From Shewanella saliphila (GTDB lineage Bacteria > Pseudomonadota > Gammaproteobacteria > Enterobacterales > Shewanellaceae): a stretch of 64,000 nt of DNA. How positions within the stretch are numbered: position 1 is the stretch's first letter; each line of letters opens with the position of its first letter. Both the position numbers and the translations under genes were made by a program. Shown here piece by piece: positions 9,432-17,494 of this stretch. The notes beneath the pieces are model-generated. The model did no database searches. It saw nothing but the letters and a program-made list of their open reading frames with translations, and was not told where the DNA came from. The stretch is taken from assembly GCF_014648295.1 (NCBI RefSeq), contig NZ_BMQV01000019.1:1-64000 (forward strand), written 5' to 3'.

Positions 9432-10100
9432 ATGATATTGCTCGTTGGTGGAGAAAAAGGGGGTAGCGGTAAAAGCTGCTTAGCCCAAAACCTTGCGGTG
9501 TATATTACCCAAAAATTTGATGCCAATGTGTTGATGGTTGATTGTGACCCACAGCGAACCACATCTGATTGGATCCAAGCTCGTAACAATGACCCCAGCT
9601 TAAAAGCTATTAACTGTATTCAACTCTACGGCAAAATCCGTAATGACTTATTAAGTTTGGACGAGCGCTTTGACTATGTGATTGTTGATTGTGGTGGCCA
9701 AGATAACTTAGCCATGCGTGCGGCTATGTCAGTCGCCACTTATGTGGTCATTCCATTACGGCCTAAACGCCGTGATTTAAAAACCTTACCGCACATGGAA
9801 GACATGCTAAGCACCTGTAAAATGGTAAACCCTAAAATGGTGGCGTCGATTGTTATCACCCAATGCCCTGCTCTGCCATCACAAGCTAAACGTATTTTAG
9901 AAGCTAAAGAAGTCGTACAGTCTTTTGGATTACGCGCCCTAAACTCTGTCACCTTTAGTCGTAATATCTATGATGACAGCGAAGAAAGTGGCTCTTCAGT
10001 ATTAGAAATTGAATCCGATGGCAAAGCGGCCGACGAGATACGTGCCATCGCCGATGAGCTTTTTGCCATTCCGCCAGAAAACCGTTATGAGTTTAACTGA
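9432..10100 (+). CDS. ParA-family ATPase (chromosomal, orphan)
   Basis: Deviant Walker A ATPase of 222 residues: KGGSGKS at 9-15, Walker A' DCDPQRTTSDW, and YVIVDCGGQD as Walker B. The short form without an N-terminal DNA-binding domain resembles small plasmid ParA (type Ib) and chromosomal positioning ATPases (MipZ/ParC type). GAGGA precedes the start. Its 3' end overlaps by 14 bp a gene for a small ribbon-helix-helix-like protein, the layout of a ParA/ParG-type pair. It is not the main chromosomal parAB, since no ParB is adjacent. The cargo is unknown. Confidence 0.85.
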   Translation: MILLVGGEKGGSGKSCLAQNLAVYITQKFDANVLMVDCDPQRTTSDWIQARNNDPSLKAINCIQLYGKIRNDLLSLDERFDYVIVDCGGQDNLAMRAAMSVATYVVIPLRPKRRDLKTLPHMEDMLSTCKMVNPKMVASIVITQCPALPSQAKRILEAKEVVQSFGLRALNSVTFSRNIYDDSEESGSSVLEIESDGKAADEIRAIADELFAIPPENRYEFN

Positions 10101-10431
10101 TCTTAAGCGCAAGAAGCTCAAAGACACGCGTAACAAAGTGTCCGTCGATGAGTTTATTGAAGACGCCAATAACTATGCTCAAGGTAAAACTGCGGGGCAA
10201 AATCCGCCAGGGCAAACCACGGCGCAATTTCTTAAAGGGCTCGATAAAAAGAGCACTAAAATTTACCGCCATGCCACGTTTACCCTGACCGAAAAAAGTA
10301 TTTCACAACTTGACGAAATAGCTAAAACCACCAAAATAGCTAAATCAAAAATCCTTAGAGTGTTGATAGATGAGTTTTATCAGCAGCAAGACACGGCTCA
10401 ATTAACCATATTGAGTAAGTCGTCACGTTAA
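10087..10431 (+). CDS. small DNA-binding (ribbon-helix-helix-like) partner of the ParA-type ATPase
   Basis: It has 114 residues starting MSLTDLKRKKLKD; the ATG lies inside the end of the ParA-like gene, implying translational coupling. The basic N-terminal half looks disordered. The C-terminal part, FTLTEKSISQLDEIAK then SKILRVLIDEFY, has the strand-helix-helix pattern of MetJ/Arc-type RHH proteins such as ParG and Omega. By analogy it could bind DNA or stimulate the ATPase; neither is proven. The frame is open further upstream (ATG at 10009), but that would lie wholly within the ParA coding region. Confidence 0.72.
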   Translation: MSLTDLKRKKLKDTRNKVSVDEFIEDANNYAQGKTAGQNPPGQTTAQFLKGLDKKSTKIYRHATFTLTEKSISQLDEIAKTTKIAKSKILRVLIDEFYQQQDTAQLTILSKSSR

Positions 10432-10534
10432 CGGTGTTTCATTTCACTTAATATCATTCACCCATGCTAATTTAGCTACGCCACTTAACTTCGATTGGGG
10501 TAACTCAACCGTTATCATTATCTTGTGAGAACTC

Positions 10535-12211
10535 ATGTCGCTGATTTTATTACTCACGCAACAAATGTGCGTGTACCTCGTTATTGTGTATTTGGTAAGT
10601 AAAACGCCGCTATTTAAGTTATTTGCCGAAAGCTCAAAACGTTTACCCCACAAAGTCTTTATTTATGTGGTGTTTTCGCTGTTTTGTATTCTGGCAACCT
10701 ATTTTGGTGAACAAACCACCGGCGCGATAGCCAACACCCGAGCAATGGGCGCCGTGTTAGGCGGACTACTTGGCGGACCGGTTACTGGTTTCTTTGTGGG
10801 CTTAACAGGTGGCTTGCACCGATACTCTATGGGCGGCTTTACCGATCTGGCTTGTGCAATTTCAACAACACTCGAAGGATTATCTGCCGGTTTATTCAGT
10901 TATTATTTAAAAAAACTTGGCAAAGAAGAGTCGCTATACAACCCTGTCTGGGTTTTTATGGTGACATTTGCGGCCGAGTTATTACAGATGAGCCTGATTT
11001 TGCTCATTGCCAAACCGTTCGATCAAGCCTGGGAATTGGTTTATGTGATTGCTCCTCCCATGCTATTAATTAACTCTTTGGGCGCGGCCATGTTTATGAG
11101 CATAGTGCGCGACCAAAAAACCATGTTCGATAAATTATCTTCAAGTTTTTCAACCAATGCCCTAAAAATTGCTGAGCGCAGTGTCGGTATTTTATCGAAA
11201 GGATTTAATGAAGAGTCTAGCCAAAAAGTGGCGCAAATTATCATTGAAGAAACCCGAGTTGGAGCAGTAGCGATTACCGACCGACACAAACTATTAGCCT
11301 TTATTGGGATTGGCGCCGACCACCATCTGCCCAATACGCCGATTTCATCAAAAATCACCTTAGACGCCATCGCTCAAAACAAGGTGATGTTTGCCGACGG
11401 CGTTGACACAACTTACGCTTGTTCCATATCAACTCATTGTAATCTTGGTTCAAGTTTAGTTATTCCCTTGCGCAGTAACGACGAAGTTGTTGGCACCATT
11501 AAACTGTATGAGCCTAAAAATAAGCTGTTTCTTAACATCAACCGTACTTTGGGTGAAGGTATTGCCCGTTTGCTGTCCAATCAGATTTTATATGGCCGCT
11601 TTGAACAGCAAAAAAACTTATTGATGCAAGCCGAAATTAAATTACTCCACGCCCAGGTTAACCCCCATTTTTTGTTTAATGCTTTAAACACCATTGGCGC
11701 AATTATTAGCCGTGACCCACCCATGGCCAAAAAGCTGATTAAGCAATTGTCGCAATTTTTGCGCATCAACCTCACACGCACCACAGGCTTGGTGACCCTC
11801 GCTGATGAGCTAGAACATATCGACGCTTATCTCGCCATTGAGCACGCCCGTTTTATCGACAAACTTAAGGTGAGTATTGCTATTCCCGCCATTTATCATC
11901 ACCACAAAATGCCAGCATTTACTTTGCAGCCGTTAATCGAAAATGCGGTTAAACATGGTACTTCATTGCTGCTCGATGAAGGCGTGATAAAGGTCGAAGC
12001 CAGCACCGACGGCACAGATTTGATCCTCAGCGTTACCGACAATGCTGGGTTATACCAACCCTCAACCAATACTGAGGGATTAGGGATGAACCTCGTCCAT
12101 AAACGATTACAAAATCTTTTTGGTGAACGATATGGTATCGAGGTTCACTGCAAAACAGATGAATACACTTGTGTACAAGTGCGTATTCCCCTTGAAGAGG
12201 CCACATTATGA
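10535..12211 (+). CDS. LytS/BtsS-type sensor histidine kinase
   Basis: Membrane sensor of 558 residues, close to E. coli BtsS (YehU). Residues 1-195 form a multi-pass 5TM-5TMR_LYT domain with GAVLGGLLGGPVTGFFVG and GGLHRYSMGG. A GAF-like region follows, then a HisKA_5TM/His_kinase domain with the phospho-acceptor in NPHFLFNALNTIG and an N-box in LQPLIENAVKHG. Its ATGA overlap with the next gene shows they form a two-component pair. The downstream CstA-family transporter suggests sensing of pyruvate or a similar nutrient, as for BtsSR/BtsT in E. coli. Confidence 0.9.
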   Translation: MSLILLLTQQMCVYLVIVYLVSKTPLFKLFAESSKRLPHKVFIYVVFSLFCILATYFGEQTTGAIANTRAMGAVLGGLLGGPVTGFFVGLTGGLHRYSMGGFTDLACAISTTLEGLSAGLFSYYLKKLGKEESLYNPVWVFMVTFAAELLQMSLILLIAKPFDQAWELVYVIAPPMLLINSLGAAMFMSIVRDQKTMFDKLSSSFSTNALKIAERSVGILSKGFNEESSQKVAQIIIEETRVGAVAITDRHKLLAFIGIGADHHLPNTPISSKITLDAIAQNKVMFADGVDTTYACSISTHCNLGSSLVIPLRSNDEVVGTIKLYEPKNKLFLNINRTLGEGIARLLSNQILYGRFEQQKNLLMQAEIKLLHAQVNPHFLFNALNTIGAIISRDPPMAKKLIKQLSQFLRINLTRTTGLVTLADELEHIDAYLAIEHARFIDKLKVSIAIPAIYHHHKMPAFTLQPLIENAVKHGTSLLLDEGVIKVEASTDGTDLILSVTDNAGLYQPSTNTEGLGMNLVHKRLQNLFGERYGIEVHCKTDEYTCVQVRIPLEEATL

Positions 12212-12918
12212 TCCGCTGTTTAATTATTGATGATGAACCCTTTGCTCGTCAGGAAGTGGCTGATTTGCTTGATAAATATCCAGACTTTGACGTGTTAGGT
12301 CAATGCGGTAATGCCATTGAAGCTTTACAACAAATTAATCAACATAAGCCAGACTTAATCTTTGTTGATATTCAAATGCCGCGGATCAACGGTATGGAAT
12401 TAATCGCCATGCTCAACCCAGAACAAATGCCACGAGCGGTATTTATTACCGCCTTTGATGAATACGCCGTAAAAGCGTTTGATAACAATGCATTCGATTA
12501 TTTATTAAAACCGATTGATGAAAAACGCTTTAATCAAACCCTCGATAAAGTGCGTAGTAATATGACACCACAACCGATGGAAAACATATTACCCAGCCAA
12601 CTGGCTCACTTACCTTGCTACATTGGCAGTAAACTCAAAGTGGTCACCACCACCGATGTTGAATTTATTGTCAGTGATGTGGGCGGTATTCATGTTCACT
12701 CAAATAGAGGGGTGTCTCACACTCAGCTCACCCTCAAAGTATTAGAAGAAAAAACGTCGTTATTTAGATGCCATAAACAATATCTACTCTCAGCAGATGC
12801 GATATCAGAAATTGAAATCACCGACAGCGGCGCAGAAGTCACCACTCACACAGGCGCTAAAGTGCCGGTATCACGTCGCTACCTTAAAGAGTTAAAGCAA
12901 TTACTGGGGTTTCAGTGA
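12208..12918 (+). CDS. LytTR-type response regulator (BtsR-like)
   Basis: It has 236 residues. The N-terminal receiver has LIIDDEP and FVDIQMPRING, with the phospho-acceptor Asp in VDIQMP and the KP lysine in YLLKPIDE. The C-terminal LytTR DNA-binding domain starts near residue 135, with LFRCHKQYLLSADAI and GAKVPVSRRYLKELK. It overlaps the kinase gene by 4 bp. The likely target is the CstA-type gene 166 bp downstream. Confidence 0.92.
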   Translation: MIRCLIIDDEPFARQEVADLLDKYPDFDVLGQCGNAIEALQQINQHKPDLIFVDIQMPRINGMELIAMLNPEQMPRAVFITAFDEYAVKAFDNNAFDYLLKPIDEKRFNQTLDKVRSNMTPQPMENILPSQLAHLPCYIGSKLKVVTTTDVEFIVSDVGGIHVHSNRGVSHTQLTLKVLEEKTSLFRCHKQYLLSADAISEIEITDSGAEVTTHTGAKVPVSRRYLKELKQLLGFQ

Positions 12919-12982
12919 TCAACTTTATGCGTGATATACAGCACGCTTTGCTTAACGATAATACGGATTAAGGGGGTTATTT

Positions 12983-13010
12983 ACCGCTTACACCATCAAA
13001 TTGACCTGTT
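12983..13010 (+). promoter_or_regulatory. candidate LytTR/BtsR operator upstream of cstA
   Basis: Three ACC-starting heptamers lie in the gap: ACCGCTT (12983), ACCATCA (12992) and ACCTGTT (13004). The outer two are 21 bp apart, two helical turns, which is the usual geometry of LytTR direct repeats. The E. coli BtsR motif as I recall it is ACCRTCW spaced by 13 bp, so the match is partial. Confidence 0.3.
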
Positions 13011-13083
13011 ACTGAGTTTCGTCCCCATTGTTCACAGAGATACTTTAACCTTGTCTTACTATATTTATGGGGAGATATAAAAA

Positions 13084-14544
13084 ATGACTTGGTTTCTACT
13101 CTGCGTTGGCTTACTCATCGGTGGGTATTTTATTTACGGGGCTTTTGTTGAAAAAGTATTCGGCATTAACACTCAAAGACAAACACCTGCTTTTACCCAA
13201 ACGGATGGCGTCGATTACGTGCCAATGTCTAAAGGTAAAGTGTATTTAATTCAGTTATTAAACATTGCCGGTGTCGGCCCTATTTTTGGCCCTATTTTAG
13301 GCGCATTATATGGCCCAGCAGCCATGTTATGGATTGTATTTGGTTGTATTTTTGCCGGTGCCGTGCACGATTACTTCTCAGGTATGCTATCGGTGCGCAA
13401 CAATGGTCAATCGGTACCTAATTTAGCCGGTAAATACTTAGGTAAAAACGCTAAACACTTTATGAATCTGTTTGCGATTATCTTATTACTGTTAGTGGGT
13501 GTGGTCTTTATTTCGGCGCCTGCAGGCTTATTAAGCAAATTAACAGGATACGATGCCGCTATCTTTGTTGGGGTCATTTTCTGCTACTACTTAATCGCGA
13601 CCATCGTACCAATCGATAAAATCATCGGTCGTTTTTACCCATTCTTTGGCGCGTTATTAGTGTTTATGTCAGTGGGCCTAACCATTGCATTAATGCTGTC
13701 ATCTGAACACACCATGTTACCTGGTTTTGTTATGGGTGATTTCTTTACCAACCTTAATCCTAACGATATGCCATTATGGCCAGCGCTGTTCATTACCATT
13801 GCATGTGGTGCCGTATCAGGGTTCCATGCAACTCAATCACCATTAATGGCGCGTTGTGTTGAAAACGAATCCAATGGTCGCTTTGTGTTCTTTGGTGCCA
13901 TGATTGGTGAAGGTGTTATCGCGTTAATCTGGTGTGCCATTGCATTATCATTCTTTGGTGGTGTTGAAGGTCTTAATGCCGGTATGGCGGGTAACCCTGC
14001 AAACGTAGTATACGAAGCATCTAACGGGTTACTTGGCGCATTTGGTGGCTTCTTAGCAATTTTGGGTGTTATCGTACTGCCAATTACCTCTGGCGATACC
14101 GCATTTCGCTCTGCACGCTTAATCTTGGCCGAGTTCTTTAACATCAAACAGGTTCAGTTACCAAAACGTCTTTTGTTAGCCATTCCATTATTTGCTATCG
14201 GTGCGGTATTAACTCAAGTCGACTTCGGTATTATCTGGCGCTACTTTGGTGTCGCTAACCAAACCACAGCGGTACTGATGCTTTGGACTGCTGCGGCTTA
14301 CTTACTTCGTCATAATAAGTTCCACTGGATTTGTACTGTACCAGCGATGTTTATGACCTGTGTTGTGATTAGCTTTATGTTGAACTCATCAACCTTAGGT
14401 GCAGGCTTACCCATGACAGTATCGACAGTGGCAGGTATTGTGACTACAACAATTGTTGCCGCACTGATTATCATTAAAACCAAAGGTAAAGGTAATATTG
14501 ATTCAGATGATGAAGACAACATCACGCTAGCAAACGAGCAATAA
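13084..14544 (+). CDS. cstA: CstA-family carbon-starvation/pyruvate transporter (short form)
   Basis: Polytopic inner-membrane transporter of 486 residues. E. coli CstA and BtsT are about 700, so this is the short form of the family. The N-terminal half has the hallmark NIAGVGPIFGPILGALYGP and FAGAVHDYFSGMLSVR, and further on SGFHATQSPLMARC and TSGDTAFRSARL. Family members import peptides or pyruvate. It follows a BtsSR-like pair, pointing to nutrient-induced expression. It has a clear ribosome site (GGGGAG) and its own terminator. Confidence 0.9.
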   Translation: MTWFLLCVGLLIGGYFIYGAFVEKVFGINTQRQTPAFTQTDGVDYVPMSKGKVYLIQLLNIAGVGPIFGPILGALYGPAAMLWIVFGCIFAGAVHDYFSGMLSVRNNGQSVPNLAGKYLGKNAKHFMNLFAIILLLLVGVVFISAPAGLLSKLTGYDAAIFVGVIFCYYLIATIVPIDKIIGRFYPFFGALLVFMSVGLTIALMLSSEHTMLPGFVMGDFFTNLNPNDMPLWPALFITIACGAVSGFHATQSPLMARCVENESNGRFVFFGAMIGEGVIALIWCAIALSFFGGVEGLNAGMAGNPANVVYEASNGLLGAFGGFLAILGVIVLPITSGDTAFRSARLILAEFFNIKQVQLPKRLLLAIPLFAIGAVLTQVDFGIIWRYFGVANQTTAVLMLWTAAAYLLRHNKFHWICTVPAMFMTCVVISFMLNSSTLGAGLPMTVSTVAGIVTTTIVAALIIIKTKGKGNIDSDDEDNITLANEQ

Positions 14545-14559
14545 TCTTCCCCTCATGAT

Positions 14560-14586
14560 AAAACGGCAGCCTCGGCTGCCGTTTTT
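14560..14586 (+). terminator. intrinsic terminator after cstA
   Basis: AAAACGGCAGCC pairs with GGCTGCCGTTTTT, loop TC, with the T-tract on the plus strand, 15 bp after the stop codon. Confidence 0.9.
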
Positions 14587-14652
14587 GTGTGGATATCACT
14601 TTCGTTGTTATACAGGTATAATATCGACAAACTTAATTAGCTCAAACGGTCC

Positions 14653-14997
14653 ATGACACAAGCAAACAACCCTCTTCACGGCATTAAGCTGGAAACTATC
14701 GTCACCGAACTTGTTGAAAAATATGGTTGGGAAGAATTAGCTTCTAGAATTAACATTATGTGTTTTAAAGAAAACCCAAGTGTTAAGTCGAGCTTAAAGT
14801 TTTTACGTAAAACCCCTTGGGCACGTGACAAAGTTGAATACTTGTACCTTAAAGCCAATAAGCTACCATTACCGCCCCCTAAAGATGACTCTCGCAGAGC
14901 CGCAGCCAAGCCGCAATTTGCCGCTAAAAAATCGACCGCTGAGGGAGCAGAGACTCCAACAAAACCGGTTAATGCCGACATTTGGGGAAATGGATAA
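14653..14997 (+). CDS. VF530-family (DUF2132) small DNA-binding protein
   Basis: It has 114 residues. The first 70 ([21 protein letters not shown] ... [26 protein letters not shown]) match the VF530 family, named after a Vibrio fischeri protein of solved structure proposed to bind DNA. The C-terminal 40 residues are rich in Ala, Lys and Pro and look disordered. It is transcribed between two terminators, so is probably a single-gene unit. Biological role unknown. Confidence 0.82.
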   Translation: MTQANNPLHGIKLETIVTELVEKYGWEELASRINIMCFKENPSVKSSLKFLRKTPWARDKVEYLYLKANKLPLPPPKDDSRRAAAKPQFAAKKSTAEGAETPTKPVNADIWGNG

Positions 14998-15007
14998 TAC
15001 TAAAAGC

Positions 15008-15036
15008 AAAAAGTGCTGATAATTCAGCACTTTTTT
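15008..15036. terminator. bidirectional intrinsic terminator
   Basis: AAAAAGTGCTGA and TCAGCACTTTTTT flank a TAAT loop. It lies between the convergent VF530-family and outer-membrane protein genes and has a T-run on both strands, so it can serve both. Confidence 0.88.
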
Positions 15037-15073
15037 AAGTTTTCGATAGCACGGTTATAATCACACGCTCACT

Positions 15074-16000
15074 TTACAACGGAAACTCAAAGATCAAGCG
15101 CCACACCTTTAACCCACCACCCACTTGATAACTCAGGCCTAAACGATCAAATTCAACACTGTCTAACCCAATAGCAGCCAATGTTAACGGTTTTGAAAAC
15201 GCCAACGTCGTTCCGACTTCGTACGTATATGACGTCAATACATTATCGCCAACAGGTGTAACAAACTTTAGCTGATCAAAATACCAATGTCCGGCGGCAA
15301 AAAAGCGCGGTTCAACGCGAGTATCATTCCATGTCCAATCATAATTAACACCAAAATCAACTCCGGTTTTAAATACCGAATACCCTTCAGTGCTGTCGTT
15401 TTGATTACTTTTATAACCAGCATAATAAATACGATTAACCCATACAGGGCTATATTCAGGAGAGTTAAAACGGTATTGAGTCGACAAGCCAGTCGAAAAT
15501 ATCCCTACATGGCTATGGGTTGAAAAATTATGGCCGTAACCTAAATCAACATAACTTTCGATGGTTAACTGCTCGTCCACCAGCCAATGGTATTCAATGC
15601 CAGGGGTAATGGTAATTGTCCCGACACTTTTAGGGAAACTGCCGCCCGGCAAATCATTAAACGAGTAATCAAAAAAGCCTAATGAAGCGGTTAAACGCAG
15701 TTTCAATATATGCTCGTCAGAGTGGTCTAAATCAAACCCTAACGGCACATTAACAACGGCGGCGCTTTGACCAGAAGTGCGGTAAATACCGCTACCAAGG
15801 TAATTGGCAAACGCATAATGAGAGGCATCGGGTTCAGAGCTGATAAGTTCATCGGCTACAGCATGATGGCTCATGCTGTTCAAACCGATAATGGCACATA
15901 TTGATAAAACCTGGCGGTTTAGCGCGGGGAAAGCAAACGTTGATTGACTCAATGGTGATAAATCCAAATGCCAAAGATGACGTTCTGGTTTCATTGCCAT
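15074..16000 (-). CDS. putative outer-membrane beta-barrel protein (solitary autotransporter-barrel type)
   Basis: It has 308 residues with alternating aromatic/hydrophobic strands from about residue 60 to the end, closing with VWRLIFEFPL, as expected of a barrel. An N-terminal hydrophobic stretch near residues 27-47 ending in HHAVADE could be a signal peptide, which would suggest either a long N-region or a later true start. The pattern recalls the family described as solitary outer membrane autotransporter beta-barrel domain (Vibrio/Shewanella), but this is recognition by feel. No passenger domain is present. Ligand and role unknown. Confidence 0.6.
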   Translation of the reverse strand: MAMKPERHLWHLDLSPLSQSTFAFPALNRQVLSICAIIGLNSMSHHAVADELISSEPDASHYAFANYLGSGIYRTSGQSAAVVNVPLGFDLDHSDEHILKLRLTASLGFFDYSFNDLPGGSFPKSVGTITITPGIEYHWLVDEQLTIESYVDLGYGHNFSTHSHVGIFSTGLSTQYRFNSPEYSPVWVNRIYYAGYKSNQNDSTEGYSVFKTGVDFGVNYDWTWNDTRVEPRFFAAGHWYFDQLKFVTPVGDNVLTSYTYEVGTTLAFSKPLTLAAIGLDSVEFDRLGLSYQVGGGLKVWRLIFEFPL

Positions 16001-16020
16001 ATGATTAGCGTTCGTTTTGC

Positions 16021-16629
16021 TTATTCATCGTTGAAATGATGTTCAGACATCATATGGCCAAGCTCAGTTGACTTGGTTTTTAAATATGACTCATTGTAAC
16101 GGTTTTTGCCCACTTGCAATGGAATACGCTCAACCACTTCAATGCCCACATTTTGCATGGCCATCACTTTACGTGGGTTGTTGGTCATTAGGTTGACTTT
16201 TTCTACGCCAATTTGTTTAAGCATAGGCGCTATCATGTCATATTTACGCATGTCAGCCTCAAAGCCTAAACGCACATTGGCTTCAACCGTATTAGCACCA
16301 GCATCTTGTAACTCGTAAGCACGAATTTTATTAAGCAAGCCAATACCGCGGCCTTCTTGACGTAAATACAGTAAAAAGCCTTGGCCTTTTTCAGCAATAC
16401 TTTGCATCGCAGATTGTAATTGGAAACCACAATCGCAACGCAAACTGAATAATGCATCACCCGTTAAACACTCTGAATGAATTCGGCCCAATATAGCTTG
16501 ATTAGGATCAATTTGACCAAATGTCAGCGCAACATGTTCTTTACCTGTAGCGGTTTCTTCAAAACCGTGCATATCAAACACACCCCAAGGAGTGGGTAAT
16601 TTAGATGTTGCGATATATTTTATCGACAT
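16021..16629 (-). CDS. ribA: GTP cyclohydrolase II
   Basis: Opens GTP to 2,5-diamino-6-ribosylamino-pyrimidinone phosphate, the first step of riboflavin synthesis. It has 202 residues. The zinc ligands are Cys54, Cys65 and Cys67 ([15 protein letters not shown]), and the GTP-binding [12 protein letters not shown] motif follows. The length fits stand-alone RibA without a RibB domain. No FMN-riboswitch-like leader was seen in the 37 bp between it and the upstream yibL-like gene. Confidence 0.96.
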   Translation of the reverse strand: MSIKYIATSKLPTPWGVFDMHGFEETATGKEHVALTFGQIDPNQAILGRIHSECLTGDALFSLRCDCGFQLQSAMQSIAEKGQGFLLYLRQEGRGIGLLNKIRAYELQDAGANTVEANVRLGFEADMRKYDMIAPMLKQIGVEKVNLMTNNPRKVMAMQNVGIEVVERIPLQVGKNRYNESYLKTKSTELGHMMSEHHFNDE

Positions 16630-16666
16630 GAATTAACCTTACGACAACTAACTGTAAAAGATTTAA

Positions 16667-17023
16667 TTAAAATTTAGCTGGAGCAAAACCAGTCACTTCT
16701 GAAATGCCCATTTCACGACCTAGTGCCGTTAAAGGATGCACAACAACCAAGCCTTTAACAGACTTATTTAATTTGCCCATATCAGCTTGTTCAGCTTTCG
16801 TTAGCACGCGCTTAAAACCAAGCGTTTTTAACGCAGTACCTTCTTTGCTTAACTGGCGAGTTTGCTGACCTTTAATGCTGGCAATACGCTTAGTGACAGT
16901 GGTAATTTCTTTCTTAAACTGCATGATAACCGCAGTATCACCGCGTTGTTCAGCCGCAACAAGCTTGCGACGAAACTTGTCTAATTTATCATTTAATGTT
17001 TGCAGTTCTTGCTTTAAATTCAT
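16667..17023 (-). CDS. yibL: YibL-family ribosome-associated protein
   Basis: It has 118 residues. An N-terminal coiled coil (about 1-55) is followed by a C-terminal half almost identical in pattern to E. coli YibL: LTKAEQADMGKLNKSVKGL and VVVHPLTALGREMGISE. YibL has been reported to associate with ribosomes; its exact function is not known. It lies upstream of ribA on the same strand with a 37-bp gap, so cotranscription is possible. Confidence 0.85.
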   Translation of the reverse strand: MNLKQELQTLNDKLDKFRRKLVAAEQRGDTAVIMQFKKEITTVTKRIASIKGQQTRQLSKEGTALKTLGFKRVLTKAEQADMGKLNKSVKGLVVVHPLTALGREMGISEVTGFAPAKF

Positions 17024-17396
17024 TTGAATACCTTAAATACTTTGGTGTGTTTAGTGAAAGGCGACTTTATTGTGCCGATACAACACCTTTTCGGACGCAG
17101 ATTATATACCCAAAACCACTTAATATGCGACAACCAAACCAAGGTTATCTGAGTCAAATAACAATTTTCCTGCTATTTCGGTGCACCTTCTAATCGCGCA
17201 TTCATAAACACAAAGAGTTAAACTAAAATTGTGTTTGCAGCATTTTCTTTGACAATAACTTTTAGTTGAAGGATTCCATTCAATTAAAAGCGATTAATCG
17301 TAACAAGTCATCTCTTCACACTATCTATATCGCTTAACGTCATGGTTGATGGTTAGGCTTCAATACGATTTTGGTTATTTTCCACACAACCTATTG
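17024..17396. other. intergenic region upstream of yibL and the TonB receptor
   Basis: About 370 bp, AT-rich, with no convincing open frame or RNA gene. It presumably holds the yibL promoter on the minus strand. The palindrome and Fur box that follow are listed separately. Confidence 0.5.
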
Positions 17397-17426
17397 TGTC
17401 TAAATGTAAATTTTTACATTTAGACA
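17397..17426. promoter_or_regulatory. 30-bp perfect palindrome, candidate operator
   Basis: Two 14-bp arms, TGTCTAAATGTAAA and TTTACATTTAGACA, are separated by TT. It lies 20 bp upstream of the Fur box of the TonB receptor gene. Perfect symmetry over 28 of 30 bases and its promoter position suggest a dimeric regulator site. It is not followed by a T-run typical of a terminator. TyrR boxes share TGTAAA/TTTACA but need a 6-bp spacer, against 2 bp here. Confidence 0.55.
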
Positions 17427-17446
17427 ATAATAATATTGCAATGTTT

Positions 17447-17463
17447 ATGATAATCATTATCAT
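17447..17463. promoter_or_regulatory. Fur box of the TonB-dependent receptor gene
   Basis: ATGATAATCATTATCAT is a perfect 17-bp palindrome matching the core of the Fur consensus (GATAATGATAATCATTATC). It lies 31 bp upstream of the receptor start. A possible TTGCAA/TATCAT promoter pair (16-bp spacing) overlaps it, so iron-bound Fur would block transcription. Confidence 0.88.
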
Positions 17464-17494
17464 TCGCGCCCTTATCTACACAAAGGTCGCATCT

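Noticed and set aside
9432..10431. Main chromosome partition locus parAB
   Set aside because: The ATPase is the short orphan type and the partner is a 114-residue RHH-like protein, not ParB; no gidAB or parS-like sites nearby.
16630..16666. FMN riboswitch upstream of ribA
   Set aside because: The gap is only 37 bp, too short for the RFN element.
17397..17426. Terminator or TyrR box
   Set aside because: No T-run beyond either arm except inside the symmetry, and TyrR boxes need a 6-bp spacer where 2 bp is found.
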